Shown here: piece after piece, positions 7,768-17,371 of the stretch
Layout of the letters: every line of letters starts with the position of its first letter
Numbering within the stretch: position 1 is the first letter of the stretch
Assembly (NCBI RefSeq): GCF_009391885.1
Contig: NZ_VZII01000037.1
Coordinates: 124,001-188,000 of the forward strand
Length of the DNA: 64,000 bases
Direction of reading: 5' to 3'
From: Pseudomonas sp. MN1F
Lineage (GTDB): Bacteria; Pseudomonadota; Gammaproteobacteria; Pseudomonadales; Pseudomonadaceae
Translations under genes and position numbers: made by a program
Notes under the pieces: model-generated
What the model was told of the DNA's origin: nothing
The model's input: the letters and a program-made list of their open reading frames with translations, nothing else
Database searches by the model: none

Positions 7768-8751
7768 TCAATTGCTCACCACCAGCTGCGCCCGGCATGC
7801 CTGAAGTGCATCGTCGCGTTTCAATAGTTCATCCTGCAGATGTTGCAACTGCCTGCCCTGCTCGGCGCAAAGCCCACGCTGGGCTTCCAGGCTTTGCGTC
7901 TGCGCTTGCAGCTGCCGACGCATCTCATCGCTGGCGCCTTGGGCCTGCGCGAGGATTGTCCGCAAGCCTTGGATCTGCGCGTCGCGCTGCTCGAGCAGCT
8001 CGTCCTTGACCTTGCATTCACTGTTGGCCTGGCGGTGCTCACCGAGCATCCTTTCGTTGTCGCGGTGCAGGCGGGTCAGTTCGTCCTGCTTGACGATCAT
8101 GCCTTGCTGCAACTGGCGCAGCTCAACTTGCAACTGCTGGGTCTGCGCTTCGTGACGGCGTTGTTCCTGCTCGCGCTGTTCGCGGCTGGCGCTGCGGTAA
8201 TGCTCCAGCGCTTCACGGGCGTGGCGGTGCTTGTCCTCCAGCGAGCGTACCTGCTCTTCCTTGTCGGCCAGGCGCACCTGCAATTCGCCCAGCGACTGGT
8301 TGAGGCTGGCGCTGCGCAACTGCTCGGCCTGCAGGGTGTTCTGTGCGGTGACCAGGCGCTCTGATTCGGCAGCCAGCGCCGCGGCCTGGATCTGTTGTTG
8401 CTGGTGAGCGGCTGCCAGTGCCTGCTGGGCCAGCTGTAACTGCGCCTGAAGCTGTTGATGCTGCTCGTTGAACGCGGCTTCGGCCTGCTCGATGCGGGCG
8501 TCCCCTTCCTCCTGTACCTGTGCGGCCAATTGCGCTACCAGCCGGGTCAGCGAGTCGCTGAGCGCCGCCTGGCCTTGCAGGGCCGCAGGCTTGTGCCCTT
8601 CGAGTTCTTTCAAGTAACGATGAATAGTGGTCTTCGAGCCTGTATTGCCCAACTCGATACGTACTGCATCGATGCTGGGGTACTCACCCCGGGCGATCAG
8701 CACCTGCCGCGCCTGCTGCACTACCGCCTTGTTGATACCACCCCGGGCCAT
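7768..8751 (-). CDS. KfrA-like DNA-binding protein
   Basis: 327 residues. The N-terminal 60 (MARGGINKAVVQQARQVLIA, then NTGSKTTIHRYLKEL) match the KfrA N-terminal helix-turn-helix domain. The rest, residues 65 to 320, is an almost unbroken Gln/Glu/Arg/Ala-rich heptad coiled coil. KfrA of IncP plasmids is an autorepressor whose coiled coil makes long multimers that help partitioning. This copy has no plasmid genes around it, so a chromosomal role such as nucleoid organisation or autoregulated control is inferred. A palindrome just upstream (8773-8790) is a candidate operator. Confidence 0.82.
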   Translation of the reverse strand: MARGGINKAVVQQARQVLIARGEYPSIDAVRIELGNTGSKTTIHRYLKELEGHKPAALQGQAALSDSLTRLVAQLAAQVQEEGDARIEQAEAAFNEQHQQLQAQLQLAQQALAAAHQQQQIQAAALAAESERLVTAQNTLQAEQLRSASLNQSLGELQVRLADKEEQVRSLEDKHRHAREALEHYRSASREQREQEQRRHEAQTQQLQVELRQLQQGMIVKQDELTRLHRDNERMLGEHRQANSECKVKDELLEQRDAQIQGLRTILAQAQGASDEMRRQLQAQTQSLEAQRGLCAEQGRQLQHLQDELLKRDDALQACRAQLVVSN

Positions 8752-8772
8752 GTTTGCTCCTACGATTTCGTA

Positions 8773-8790
8773 ACATGATACGTACTATGT
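8773..8790. promoter_or_regulatory. Imperfect palindrome upstream of the KfrA-like gene
   Basis: ACAT-GA-TACGTA-CT-ATGT is symmetrical except for the GA/CT steps, centred on TACGTA; a second TACGTA follows at 8794-8799. It lies 22 to 39 bases before the start codon, where an autorepressor would bind. KfrA proteins are known autorepressors; binding here is inference. Confidence 0.4.
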
Positions 8791-8972
8791 AATTACGTAG
8801 GGATTTTGTTCCTCTTCTGGCAAAGTTTCAAGTTAAACCTAAGGCTTAATAATCACGGCTTATCGCATGTGATGGATGAAAACCGTGGTTTCCAGTTGCT
8901 GACCGAAGCGGTCAGTACGAGGAACGGGGGCTGACCAGCCCTGACACTCGGCGCTGGATTTCTGGCACCTGC

Positions 8973-11900
8973 TCAGCCGGGGTTCTGCAGCAGGCCACGT
9001 GGCAACTTGAAACCTTTGAAGGGTTGCTGGGTTATGGGATTGAAAGCCTTCTCAGCATTCAGCCGATAGCGCATCACGCCATCACCTGTTGTGAAGCTCA
9101 GGTCGACGCTGGTTGGCGTGCGTCCGTTCAATGCGCCACGGCTCAGCAAACGGAACATCGACCATGGACCACGATACTCCAGGCTACTGCTGTTGCCGCT
9201 GCGCCTGAGCAGCGTCAGGTTGCTGCGCACCTGAGCACCCAGGGTATTGGGCCAGACGATACCGATGATCTGACTCGGGCCATGGGTGTAGGAGATCAAC
9301 TGGCCATCCAGATCCAGAAGGCTGGTGCGTTGATTTGCACTGAGCCCTAACGGCTCGATACTGAACTGCACACTCAGGTTGCCGCGCTGATCGAAGAAGG
9401 TTTCGCGGATGCGATCTGCCAGCGCCAGCTGTTCGATGACATCGCTACGGATCAACGACTGCCCCTGCTGGCCAGCTTGCAGGGCTTCGAGGTTGTCCTT
9501 CAAGAACACCTTCAGGTACTGATCATTGAACTGTTGCAGACGCCCCTTTGGCCCGAAGAACGCCTCGAAGTCATCCAACGAGGCATCGGGAGCCCTTACG
9601 ACGAAGGGATAGCGCCCGGCCAGGCGTTGCTGAAAGAAGCTGTACACCTCGGAATCCCAGCGCCGCTCCAGTTCACGCAGGGCTTCAACGTTGAGCACTT
9701 GTGCCGTTTGATCGGCCAGTCTCCTGACCTGGTGGTTGATCGGCTCTGGCAATCCGGTGGCGACGCGTTGCAGGGTGCCGATCGGGTCATGCCCTGTCAT
9801 CGAAAACCGCTGATGCACGGCCTGAAGTGCTGCTTTGCCTCTGTCCGGGCTGTCCTGCACCGCCTTGGCGTAATCATGAACGGCGGCAATAGCACCAAGG
9901 GTTTCATCGTAGTAGCTGGGCTTTTCACCCGTTGCCCGCAGCATGGCGCTCAGCCCCGCAAAGGCACGCTGAATGGCCCACGCCTGTTGTTGCTCGGGCT
10001 TGCTGGCTGTCGGTCGCAGCACCTCAGCCTCCTCGGGTGCATCAACGCCCACAGCCGATGAAAGCGCAGTGTTGTCCTTCACGGTATCCAACAGCCGGTG
10101 CAGGGGCGCCGCTGGCCCGGTGAACTGCTGCAGGATCGCAACCCCGTGATCCAGGTCGCGGAAATCCGCCACCGAGAACGCATTCAGGGCACGCCGCCAA
10201 CTGTCGATGAAGTCGGCGCTGTACAGGTTGCGCAGCCGTTCGCCCAGCGCCTCCCGGTCAGCATCCGAGTAATCCAGCTGGCCGCGCTCACCCAACGCCC
10301 ATTCGTCGATCATCGCCAATTCGGCAAACCGCTGACTACGGGGTTCGAAGTAGTCTTTGAAGCCCTTGGCGGTGAGCATCGGCGCTAACAAGACATCATC
10401 ATGTTGCCTGGCGCCGGCAGACGACTGATACACCACATCGAAGGCCGGCCCTACCTGATGACGCAGGTCCAGGCCGCTATGCAACTGCTCCCTCGCCTGC
10501 TGCTTGAGGCTGGCATAGACCCGCTCTGCGAGCGGAACCCTACGCAACGTCTGCTGCACCTCGGCAATACGCTGGCGATACTGGGGCAAATCGGTGTCGG
10601 CATAGGCCAAGGCATACTTCAGGTGCCGCATCAGGTCGCGTTGCAATTGCCCCTGGCCTGGGAACTTTTGCTGCCACTGCCCTGCCATCCACTCCTCGAC
10701 CCATTCGGGCCGTCGGTTCTGGCGGTCCTCCAGCATCCGGTAAACCCTGAGGGCGGCCATTTGCTGTTCACTGCCTGGCTGTGCCGCGTTCATCGCATCG
10801 ATGACCCCACTGGCCAGGGCGGGCAGGAAGCGTTTGGAGAGCAGGCTAAGGTAAGCCTCATCGACGCGAGGGCCGATGGCACGGCCCTGATACAGACCTA
10901 AATCAGCAACACCTGGCCACGCGGCACGATAGTCGCCAAACACTGACACTGCATCGCGGATCTGGTCCAATGGCTCCAACAGGTTGCGCCCGGTCGGGTC
11001 CAGTCGCTGGTCGACTTCGTGATGACTGTATTCCCTGCTCTTGGCGAGCACGTTGGCGGCCTTGGCGCTATTGATATCGAAGTAGCGTTGCCAACTGGCG
11101 ATGCCGACACACAACGCCAGGACGCCTACGCCAGAACCTGCCCAGAGCAGCTGGCGCTTGTTGCGAGCCACTCTGATGTTGTCCCCGGCAAGTCCAGATT
11201 CCGGATAGATGATGCGGCCGAATGCGTGCTGGACGAAGTAGGCCAGCGCCTTGCCCTGCGCCTTGCCTTCAAGCAATGGCAGCTTCGTCTTGTAGGGCTG
11301 CGCCGCCTCGCGAACAAAGGCGTTGAGCATGTCACCTTGCTGCACCACCGAGGACCAGTACACACCACGCACCAAAGCAGGCGTGGTGTAACGGTCACTG
11401 GCCAGTGTTTCTTTGAGGAAGCCCAATAGTATCGGGCGCAAACCGATCAACTGGGCATGCAATGAGAACAGGCGGGCTCGCAGCAGTGCACCGTCCAGTG
11501 CATCCAGTCGCGCGACCATCTGCTCGAACAACTCGCTGATCAATCGATCGTACTGTGCGCCATATTCTTCAAGCCACGCGTCAAACGTACCGACCGCATC
11601 CAGTTTGAACGTGAAGCCCAACATCTCTTCCCGCGCAGCCGCTGGGAGCCCTGCGTAGAGTTGGTCAAAGCCTTCCAGCAGATCGAACTTGCTCAGCACC
11701 ACATACAGCGGCAGGCGCGAGCCCAACTGACTACTCACCTCATACAAGCGGGTGCGCAAGACCTGCGCCAGTGCAAGGCGTTGCTCAGGCGTACCATGCA
11801 ACAACGCAGGCAGATCGACAACCAGCACCACGCCGTTCAGGGCTCTTTGGCTGCGGTTGCGCACCAGCCAACCCAGCAGGTGCTGCCACAACCTGGCCGG

Positions 11901-12551
11901 CGTAGCCGGTGGTACTTCCGATACATCTGTGTCCTCGGCCGGCGAGCCTGACTGCGACGCTTGATTGATGAAGGCGCCCGGTGGATCGATGATCACCGCG
12001 TCGTTGCTGACCCACCAGCCGATCGGGAAGGCCAGCGCTTGTGTTTGTCGGCCACGCGCCTGTGCCTTATCAATGCGGGTCAGCGAAAAATTCTGTTCAG
12101 TGCGGTCAATGAAGCTGGTCTTGCCAGCGTGCTGGTCGCCCACCACCAGATACCAGGGCACTCGGTACAAGGCGCGTCGCCCACCTGCATTGTGCAGAAA
12201 TCTAGAGAGCCCTTGATTCAACGCCTGCTCTTGCGCTTGAACGTACGGCAACACCCGGTCCAGTTCGGCGGCTGCGGCCTGATTGCGCTCCGCCTGCAGA
12301 CGACGATTACGCTTGCGCAACACGACGAGCCAACACAGTAGCGGCACCAGCACGAGCACCAGACTGGCCAACCCTCGATGGGCCATGCTGGCCAACGGTT
12401 GCTGCTCGCGCCATGTCCATTGCGGGCCGAGCCACCAGATGGCGACCAGCATCAGTGCAGCACCCAGCCCAAGCAGCAGCGGCATGGCCAGACCGATTCG
12501 GGTCACCAGGGGCAGGCCCCAACGTTTGAGGTGCTTCCATAGTTGATTCAT
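8973..12551 (-). CDS. tssM: T6SS membrane-complex protein TssM (IcmF)
   Basis: 1192 residues, the usual size. Two membrane segments lie within residues 15-80 and a third near residue 480 (LLWAGSGVGVLALCVGIASW). The cytoplasmic part between them has a Walker A, GDQHAGKTS (138-146), and a Walker B-type strand VVLVVDLPALL. The large periplasmic part follows and binds TssJ in known systems. TssM, TssL and TssJ build the trans-envelope channel. The ATG overlaps the tssA stop as ATGA, so translation is coupled. It is the last gene of the leftward tagO-tssA-tssM unit. Confidence 0.96.
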   Translation of the reverse strand: MNQLWKHLKRWGLPLVTRIGLAMPLLLGLGAALMLVAIWWLGPQWTWREQQPLASMAHRGLASLVLVLVPLLCWLVVLRKRNRRLQAERNQAAAAELDRVLPYVQAQEQALNQGLSRFLHNAGGRRALYRVPWYLVVGDQHAGKTSFIDRTEQNFSLTRIDKAQARGRQTQALAFPIGWWVSNDAVIIDPPGAFINQASQSGSPAEDTDVSEVPPATPARLWQHLLGWLVRNRSQRALNGVVLVVDLPALLHGTPEQRLALAQVLRTRLYEVSSQLGSRLPLYVVLSKFDLLEGFDQLYAGLPAAAREEMLGFTFKLDAVGTFDAWLEEYGAQYDRLISELFEQMVARLDALDGALLRARLFSLHAQLIGLRPILLGFLKETLASDRYTTPALVRGVYWSSVVQQGDMLNAFVREAAQPYKTKLPLLEGKAQGKALAYFVQHAFGRIIYPESGLAGDNIRVARNKRQLLWAGSGVGVLALCVGIASWQRYFDINSAKAANVLAKSREYSHHEVDQRLDPTGRNLLEPLDQIRDAVSVFGDYRAAWPGVADLGLYQGRAIGPRVDEAYLSLLSKRFLPALASGVIDAMNAAQPGSEQQMAALRVYRMLEDRQNRRPEWVEEWMAGQWQQKFPGQGQLQRDLMRHLKYALAYADTDLPQYRQRIAEVQQTLRRVPLAERVYASLKQQAREQLHSGLDLRHQVGPAFDVVYQSSAGARQHDDVLLAPMLTAKGFKDYFEPRSQRFAELAMIDEWALGERGQLDYSDADREALGERLRNLYSADFIDSWRRALNAFSVADFRDLDHGVAILQQFTGPAAPLHRLLDTVKDNTALSSAVGVDAPEEAEVLRPTASKPEQQQAWAIQRAFAGLSAMLRATGEKPSYYDETLGAIAAVHDYAKAVQDSPDRGKAALQAVHQRFSMTGHDPIGTLQRVATGLPEPINHQVRRLADQTAQVLNVEALRELERRWDSEVYSFFQQRLAGRYPFVVRAPDASLDDFEAFFGPKGRLQQFNDQYLKVFLKDNLEALQAGQQGQSLIRSDVIEQLALADRIRETFFDQRGNLSVQFSIEPLGLSANQRTSLLDLDGQLISYTHGPSQIIGIVWPNTLGAQVRSNLTLLRRSGNSSSLEYRGPWSMFRLLSRGALNGRTPTSVDLSFTTGDGVMRYRLNAEKAFNPITQQPFKGFKLPRGLLQNPG

Positions 12552-14014
12552 CGTGACTCCCGTTCCTTGTTCCGATCAGCCTCAATTGGCGGTGCCGCAT
12601 ACTGCTGAAGGCGCTGAAACACCGCTGGCTCCCAGGCACTGGCGGTGGTTTCCGTCATCGTCCGGGCTACACCTGCGCACAAGTCCCGCGCCAACCACGA
12701 CACGCCCCGAGCGGCCAACAGGTCAGCGGCAATGACGGTGGTATGGCAGCGTTCACGGGGGGCTTGAAACTCCGCCTGCATCCCCTGCAGCCTGAGCAAG
12801 ACGGGTTCCACACCGCCCGTTTCCAGCTGGCTGACCAATTCTTCGCGCAGGCTGGCAAACTCATGAGCAGCCCCCGCCTGATCCGATGCGCCTTCAGTCC
12901 CCTTGAGCCACGCCAAGCATTGGTCGTCGACAAACACCTTGCCGTCGCTGAAGCACAACTGCTGCAGTGCCGGCAGGCGCAGCACGAACCGCGCCGTCGC
13001 AGCGCGTATGGCCTCCGCCACCTCGCCCATGGCCAGCCGCGTGGCGGCGGTCGCTGCCAGAAAGCTGCCGCGGATCCAGAAGGGACAAGCCGTCACGCTC
13101 TTTTCGATGCGCTGGAGCAAGGCCGCGTCAATCGCGGTGCCGGCAATGGCCTCTTCGTAGTCGCCGACCATATCCTGTGGCACGGCCATCAGTTCTGTGC
13201 GGTTGCCTTGCTTGGTTTGCGGCGTTGCCTGGATAGAAGCCCACAAGCCAAATCGACGTAGCTGGTAACCCGTCGGGTCGTAAGGGTCCTGCTGATTGAT
13301 CAGTTCGGCCATGGCCAGCAGGGCCCGACGTGATTCACGCTCGTTGCCCAGTGACACGCGGGGCGTCGGTGTGGCAATGACTTCGGCTAGCGGTGCTGGC
13401 TTGATGCTCGCGGAAGAAGCCTTGGGCGTAGCCGGCTCGCCCACGCCGTTGGCATGTTCCATGTGCTTGCCAAGCAGGCGCTCAACTTCACCCAGGAGCG
13501 TTTCATCCAACTGCGCCAAAGCTTGCTGCCGTTGCAACCGTTGCAACGCGTCCTGGGCCACCGCCGCGTGAGCGGAGCCGAACGTGAAGCGGTCCAGCCG
13601 TGGCAGCGCTTCGATCAAACGGTTGAGCATCAGGGCAACCAGCTTGCGCTTGCCCAGGAAGCCTTTTGGGCCGGGTTTCGGGTATGAGCTTTCCCAATAC
13701 CGTTCGACCAGACCGGCCAGCAGTGTCAAGGAAGAAACCCAGCGCTCCCAGCATCGACTGCGCAGCCAGGCGACACTCAGGTGCGCGGCGATGCGCCAGT
13801 GCTTGCACTGCTGGCCCAGGTACTGGCGGGATGCTTCTTCGATGTAGGCCCAGTCGATTGAGGGCTCCTGCAACCCGCCCAGCTTGACCATTTCCTGGTC
13901 TATTGCCTGGTAGGTCTCGTCCTCGACATCAAACAGGCCGGCGGGTGTCTTCGCGTCGATGGGTGCGAGTAGCAAGACCACCTCCTGCGCGTTGACTTCT
14001 GCTACCAGCGACAT
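12548..14014 (-). CDS. tssA: T6SS protein TssA
   Basis: 488 residues. The first 130 form the ImpA N-terminal domain (PAGLFDVEDETYQAIDQE, then HWRIAAHLSVAWLRSRCWER), with the Trp/Arg-rich helices typical of TssA. The C-terminal half has repeated helices ending near the tssM overlap. TssA proteins recruit or cap the growing tail sheath or baseplate. The gene overlaps tssM by 4 bases (ATGA) and the upstream tagO-like gene by 13, indicating one operon. The presence of a TagO-like partner next door fits TssA classes that use TagA/TagO for sheath docking. Confidence 0.92.
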   Translation of the reverse strand: MSLVAEVNAQEVVLLLAPIDAKTPAGLFDVEDETYQAIDQEMVKLGGLQEPSIDWAYIEEASRQYLGQQCKHWRIAAHLSVAWLRSRCWERWVSSLTLLAGLVERYWESSYPKPGPKGFLGKRKLVALMLNRLIEALPRLDRFTFGSAHAAVAQDALQRLQRQQALAQLDETLLGEVERLLGKHMEHANGVGEPATPKASSASIKPAPLAEVIATPTPRVSLGNERESRRALLAMAELINQQDPYDPTGYQLRRFGLWASIQATPQTKQGNRTELMAVPQDMVGDYEEAIAGTAIDAALLQRIEKSVTACPFWIRGSFLAATAATRLAMGEVAEAIRAATARFVLRLPALQQLCFSDGKVFVDDQCLAWLKGTEGASDQAGAAHEFASLREELVSQLETGGVEPVLLRLQGMQAEFQAPRERCHTTVIAADLLAARGVSWLARDLCAGVARTMTETTASAWEPAVFQRLQQYAAPPIEADRNKERESR

Positions 14015-14634
14015 GTTTTGCGCGCCTCGTCGATGAGCGGGTCCAACCCCTGAGCATCAAAGATCAACCCGTCGACAGTCGGGTTATCACTCTCGACCTG
14101 AATGCGATGTGCCCCGATCAACTGCTTGATCTGCTCGATGCCCGGCAAACCCCTGCCGGCGTCGAGCACCTGCCCGTTCTCCGTCACCTGCCACGGCGTA
14201 GGCACGGTTGCACCACGCTCGCCCTGTAATCGGATCGTCACCCGTCCGGCATCAACAGGCTGAGCGGTGACCAGTTGCAACCTGGAGATGTTCTGGACAC
14301 AGCTGATCACCAGGTAAGGGTGGGGTGCGACTGAGGCGATTGCAGGCGCGAAAATCATCAGCCCGTCATCGTGAGACCTGAGGTGAAACCTCAGATCATC
14401 TGGCGCGCGTCCCGCCTCATGAGCCATCACACGGTGCAACGTGGGCGAGTCTTGCTCCGGTGTTGACCATTGCACAGGCACAAGATGCGCCGGCGTTCCA
14501 GCGGAACTATCGAAACATGCCAAGCGCTCAAGATTGGAAACGATCTGCGGGCAATCCTGACCAGAATACGCGGACATCGATATACAACCGAACATCAGCA
14601 AAAGACTTACGTCATAAGCATTTTTACCAATCAT
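14002..14634 (-). CDS. T6SS-associated TagO/VasI-family protein
   Basis: 210 residues beginning MIGKNAYDVSLLLMFGCISM, an N-terminal signal-type hydrophobic segment. The following CPQIVSNLERLACFDSSAG (Cys pair spaced by 12) and the later LVISCVQNISRLQLVT and ITIRLQGE-like strand pattern fit the VasI/TagO family found beside tssA in several T6SS clusters. Probably periplasmic or membrane-anchored. Role in the apparatus is poorly known. First gene of the leftward operon. The ribosome site is weak (GGGAA at 13 bases), so the exact start is less sure than the identity. Confidence 0.75.
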   Translation of the reverse strand: MIGKNAYDVSLLLMFGCISMSAYSGQDCPQIVSNLERLACFDSSAGTPAHLVPVQWSTPEQDSPTLHRVMAHEAGRAPDDLRFHLRSHDDGLMIFAPAIASVAPHPYLVISCVQNISRLQLVTAQPVDAGRVTIRLQGERGATVPTPWQVTENGQVLDAGRGLPGIEQIKQLIGAHRIQVESDNPTVDGLIFDAQGLDPLIDEARKTCRW

Positions 14635-14953
14635 CGCAAGTAAATTCCCTATCGATAGTACATATGTCCTAGTCCATCAGCGGCTATAAATCCCATCATC
14701 GGACACCCAGAGAACCATAAACCGGCGAGAGCCTAGCCCATAAAATTCATGGGCAACAAACAAATATTTTCTTACATTTTCTCGCTCGACGAAATAACAA
14801 CACCAAAGGCATGGTTTTTAGACGATCAATAACAACGGCTCGCCAGTTTGCTTATACCAAACACCAATATCAGGGAAATTTCCTACAAAACTAGATTTAA
14901 ACCCTGAGGCAACTATCAGGAACAACCCCTACAGACCAAGGAGAGATTCTGCG
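14635..14953. promoter_or_regulatory. Divergent T6SS promoter region
   Basis: A 319-base AT-rich stretch between the leftward tagO-tssA-tssM and rightward tssB operons. It must hold promoters for both. I found no convincing gene. A near sigma-54 match (GG at 14837, GC at 14850) has the wrong spacing. AAGGAGA just before 14953 is the tssB ribosome site. Confidence 0.55.
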
Positions 14954-15457
14954 ATGTCAAAGCCCACAGGATCGGTTGCACCTAAAGAGCGCATCAACAT
15001 CAAGTACGTACCCGCCACAGGTGATGAACAGGCCGAAGTAGAGCTGCCGCACAAGATGCTGGTGATGGGCGATTTCGGTCTTGATGACGATCGTGCGTTA
15101 GAAGACCGTTCGGTCATGCGCATCGATAAACACAGCTTCAACAACGTGTTGAATGACACCGATGTCAGCTTGGCCATGTCGGTGCCCTCCATGCTCAGCG
15201 CTGCCCCCGATGCGGAGTTGGCAGTCAGCCTGCAGTTCAAGTCGATCAACGATTTCGGGCCCGACCGCATCGCCCGCCAGGTGCCGGAGCTGAACAAGCT
15301 GCTGGAGCTGCGCGAGGCTCTGGTCGCCCTCAAGGGCCCGCTGGGCAATGTGCCTGCGTTCCGCAAGCAACTGCAGCACCTGCTGAACAACGAGCAGGCG
15401 CGCAAACAACTCGCCGAAGAACTGAACCTGGTGCTTGAGGCACCCGAAGAAGACTGA
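14954..15457 (+). CDS. tssB: T6SS contractile sheath small subunit TssB
   Basis: 167 residues. The sequence RINIKYVPATGDEQAEVELP and KMLVMGDFGLDDDRALEDR match the start of the VipA/TssB sheath protein, and FGPDRIARQVPELNKLLELR with the C-terminal helix ending NEQARKQLAEELN is the conserved distal part. TssB and TssC interlock to make the cytoplasmic contractile sheath. AAGGAGA precedes the ATG by about 8 bases. It is the first gene of the long rightward operon; tssC follows after 16 bases. Confidence 0.96.
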   Translation: MSKPTGSVAPKERINIKYVPATGDEQAEVELPHKMLVMGDFGLDDDRALEDRSVMRIDKHSFNNVLNDTDVSLAMSVPSMLSAAPDAELAVSLQFKSINDFGPDRIARQVPELNKLLELREALVALKGPLGNVPAFRKQLQHLLNNEQARKQLAEELNLVLEAPEED

Positions 15458-15473
15458 GACAACGGAGCGTCCC

Positions 15474-16964
15474 ATGCCCAAGCCAACCAACACTACTGTC
15501 GCCGTTGAAACAACGAGCGAGGCACTGAGCAACGCCACCTTGCTTGACCAGATCATGGCCGAGACCAAACTAGTGCCCGCACAAGAGGGCTATCAGGTTG
15601 CACGCCAGGGTGTATCTGCCTTTATTGCAGAAATACTAAAAAGCCATGATCCAGATCAACTCATCAATAAACACCGCGTCGATCAGATGATTGCGGAACT
15701 GGACCGGGTACTGAGCAAACAGATGGACGCCATCTTGCACCAGCCTGAGTTCCAACAGCTCGAATCGGCGTGGCGCAGCCTTAAACTTCTGGTCGACCGT
15801 ACGGACTTCCGCGAAAACATCAAGCTTGAGGTCCTGCATGTCAGCAAGGAGGACTTGCTTGATGATTTCGAGAATGCCGCGGATATCACATGCAGCGGCA
15901 TGTACAAACACGTTTACACCGCGGGTTACGGTCAGTTTGGCGGCGAGCCGGTTGCGGCCATGGTTGGCAACTACAACTTCGGGCCCTCTTCGCCCGATAT
16001 AAAGTTGCTGAGTTACATGGCCTCGGTCGGTGCCATGTCGCACGCACCCTTCCTCGCTGCGCCCTCCCCTGAGTTCTTTAACCTGAGCAGCTTCGAAGAG
16101 CTGCCCAACCTGAAAGACATCAAGGACATCGTCGCCGGCCCCCGGCATGCCAAGTGGCGCGCGTTCCGTGAAAGTGAGGACTCCCGCCACACTGCGCTTG
16201 CCGGGCCGCGCTTCATGCTCCGCTCTGCCTATCATCCGCAAGAAAATCCCGTCCAGAGCTATCACTACAACGAGAACATCGACGGGAAGCACGACAACTA
16301 CCTGTGGGGCAACTCCGCCTTCCTGCTGGCCAGCTGCATCAACGACAGCTTCGCCCGCTACCGCTGGTGCCCGAACATCATCGGCCCACAGTCGGGCGGC
16401 GCCGTCGAAGACCTGCCGGTGCATCTGTACGAGTCCCTGGGTCAGCTGCAGGCGAAGATCCCGACCGAAGTGCTGATTTCCGACCGCAAGGAGTTCGAGC
16501 TGGCCGAAGAGGGCTTCATCGCCCTGACCATGCGCAAGGACAGCGACAACGCCGCGTTCTTCTCGGCCAACTCCGTGCAGAAGCCGAAAAACTTCCCCAA
16601 GACCGCGGAAGGGTTGCAGGCACAGACCAACTACAAGCTCGGTACCCAGCTGCCCTACCTGTTCATCGTCAACCGGCTGGCCCACTACATCAAGGTGCTG
16701 CAGCGCGAGCAGATCGGCAGTTGGAAAGAGCGCAAGGACCTGGAGTCCGAGCTGAACAAATGGATCAAGCAGTACGTCGCCGACCAGGAAAATCCATCAG
16801 CCGATGTACGCAGCCGCCGCCCCTTGCGTGCTGCAAAGGTTGAGGTTTCCGACGTTGCCGGCGATCCGGGCTGGTACCAGGTCTCACTCGCGGTGCGCCC
16901 ACACTTCAAATACATGGGTGCCAACTTCGAAATTTCCCTGGTCGGTCGGCTCGATACGCAATGA
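15474..16964 (+). CDS. tssC: T6SS contractile sheath large subunit TssC
   Basis: 496 residues, the usual VipB/TssC size. Conserved blocks include LESAWRSLKLLVDRTDFREN, GQFGGEPVAAMVGNYNFGPS and NSAFLLASCINDSFARYRWC, plus NYKLGTQLPYLFIVNRLAHY near the end. I took the ATG at 15474, which follows GGAGC and the tssB stop, rather than an in-frame codon 13 positions upstream inside the end of tssB. The TGA overlaps the tssE ATG (ATGA). Confidence 0.97.
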   Translation: MPKPTNTTVAVETTSEALSNATLLDQIMAETKLVPAQEGYQVARQGVSAFIAEILKSHDPDQLINKHRVDQMIAELDRVLSKQMDAILHQPEFQQLESAWRSLKLLVDRTDFRENIKLEVLHVSKEDLLDDFENAADITCSGMYKHVYTAGYGQFGGEPVAAMVGNYNFGPSSPDIKLLSYMASVGAMSHAPFLAAPSPEFFNLSSFEELPNLKDIKDIVAGPRHAKWRAFRESEDSRHTALAGPRFMLRSAYHPQENPVQSYHYNENIDGKHDNYLWGNSAFLLASCINDSFARYRWCPNIIGPQSGGAVEDLPVHLYESLGQLQAKIPTEVLISDRKEFELAEEGFIALTMRKDSDNAAFFSANSVQKPKNFPKTAEGLQAQTNYKLGTQLPYLFIVNRLAHYIKVLQREQIGSWKERKDLESELNKWIKQYVADQENPSADVRSRRPLRAAKVEVSDVAGDPGWYQVSLAVRPHFKYMGANFEISLVGRLDTQ

Positions 16965-17368
16965 GTCTTTTCAGCCGTTTGAAGGTGGATCAGTCAATAA
17001 GCCGCGAACCCTCCCTGCAAGAGAATGCGTCCCAGAAGTTCGCTGCCATCAAGTGCCACCTCGAAACGCTGCTCAACGCTCGCCGGGGTTGCTCGCAAAG
17101 CAGCCCTGCGCTGGGCCTGCGGGACTTCAACGGGCACGACGCCAGCAGTGGCGACCTGCTCAAGCAGGTGAGCGCCGACATCCGCCGCACCATCCGGCGC
17201 TTCGAACCGCGTGTGCACGTGCGTTCGCTCAAAGCGATGCCCAGTTGTCACGCCCCGCTAGAGCTGCACTTCAGGCTGGACTGCCACGTACAGGTCAACA
17301 ACCACATGGAGCAGTTGCAACTGGAGCTGCTGGTCAACGGCCATAGCCGCCACACCCAAGTGAGGTGA
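16961..17368 (+). CDS. tssE: T6SS baseplate wedge protein TssE
   Basis: 135 residues with gp25-like features: ENASQKFAAIKCHLETLLNA, then LGLRDFNGHDASSGDLLKQV, AIRRTI-type helix and the Arg/Phe-rich IRRFEPRVHVRSL strand. gp25-like TssE joins the baseplate and starts sheath assembly. Coupled to tssC by a 4-base ATGA overlap and followed by tssF after 3 bases. Confidence 0.93.
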   Translation: MSLFSRLKVDQSISREPSLQENASQKFAAIKCHLETLLNARRGCSQSSPALGLRDFNGHDASSGDLLKQVSADIRRTIRRFEPRVHVRSLKAMPSCHAPLELHFRLDCHVQVNNHMEQLQLELLVNGHSRHTQVR

Positions 17369-17371
17369 CCC

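Noticed and set aside
14837..14851. Possible sigma-54 promoter upstream of tssB (GG at 14837, GC at 14850)
   Set aside because: The GG and GC doublets are 11 bases apart instead of the required 10 and the -24 box is not TGGC; not convincing.
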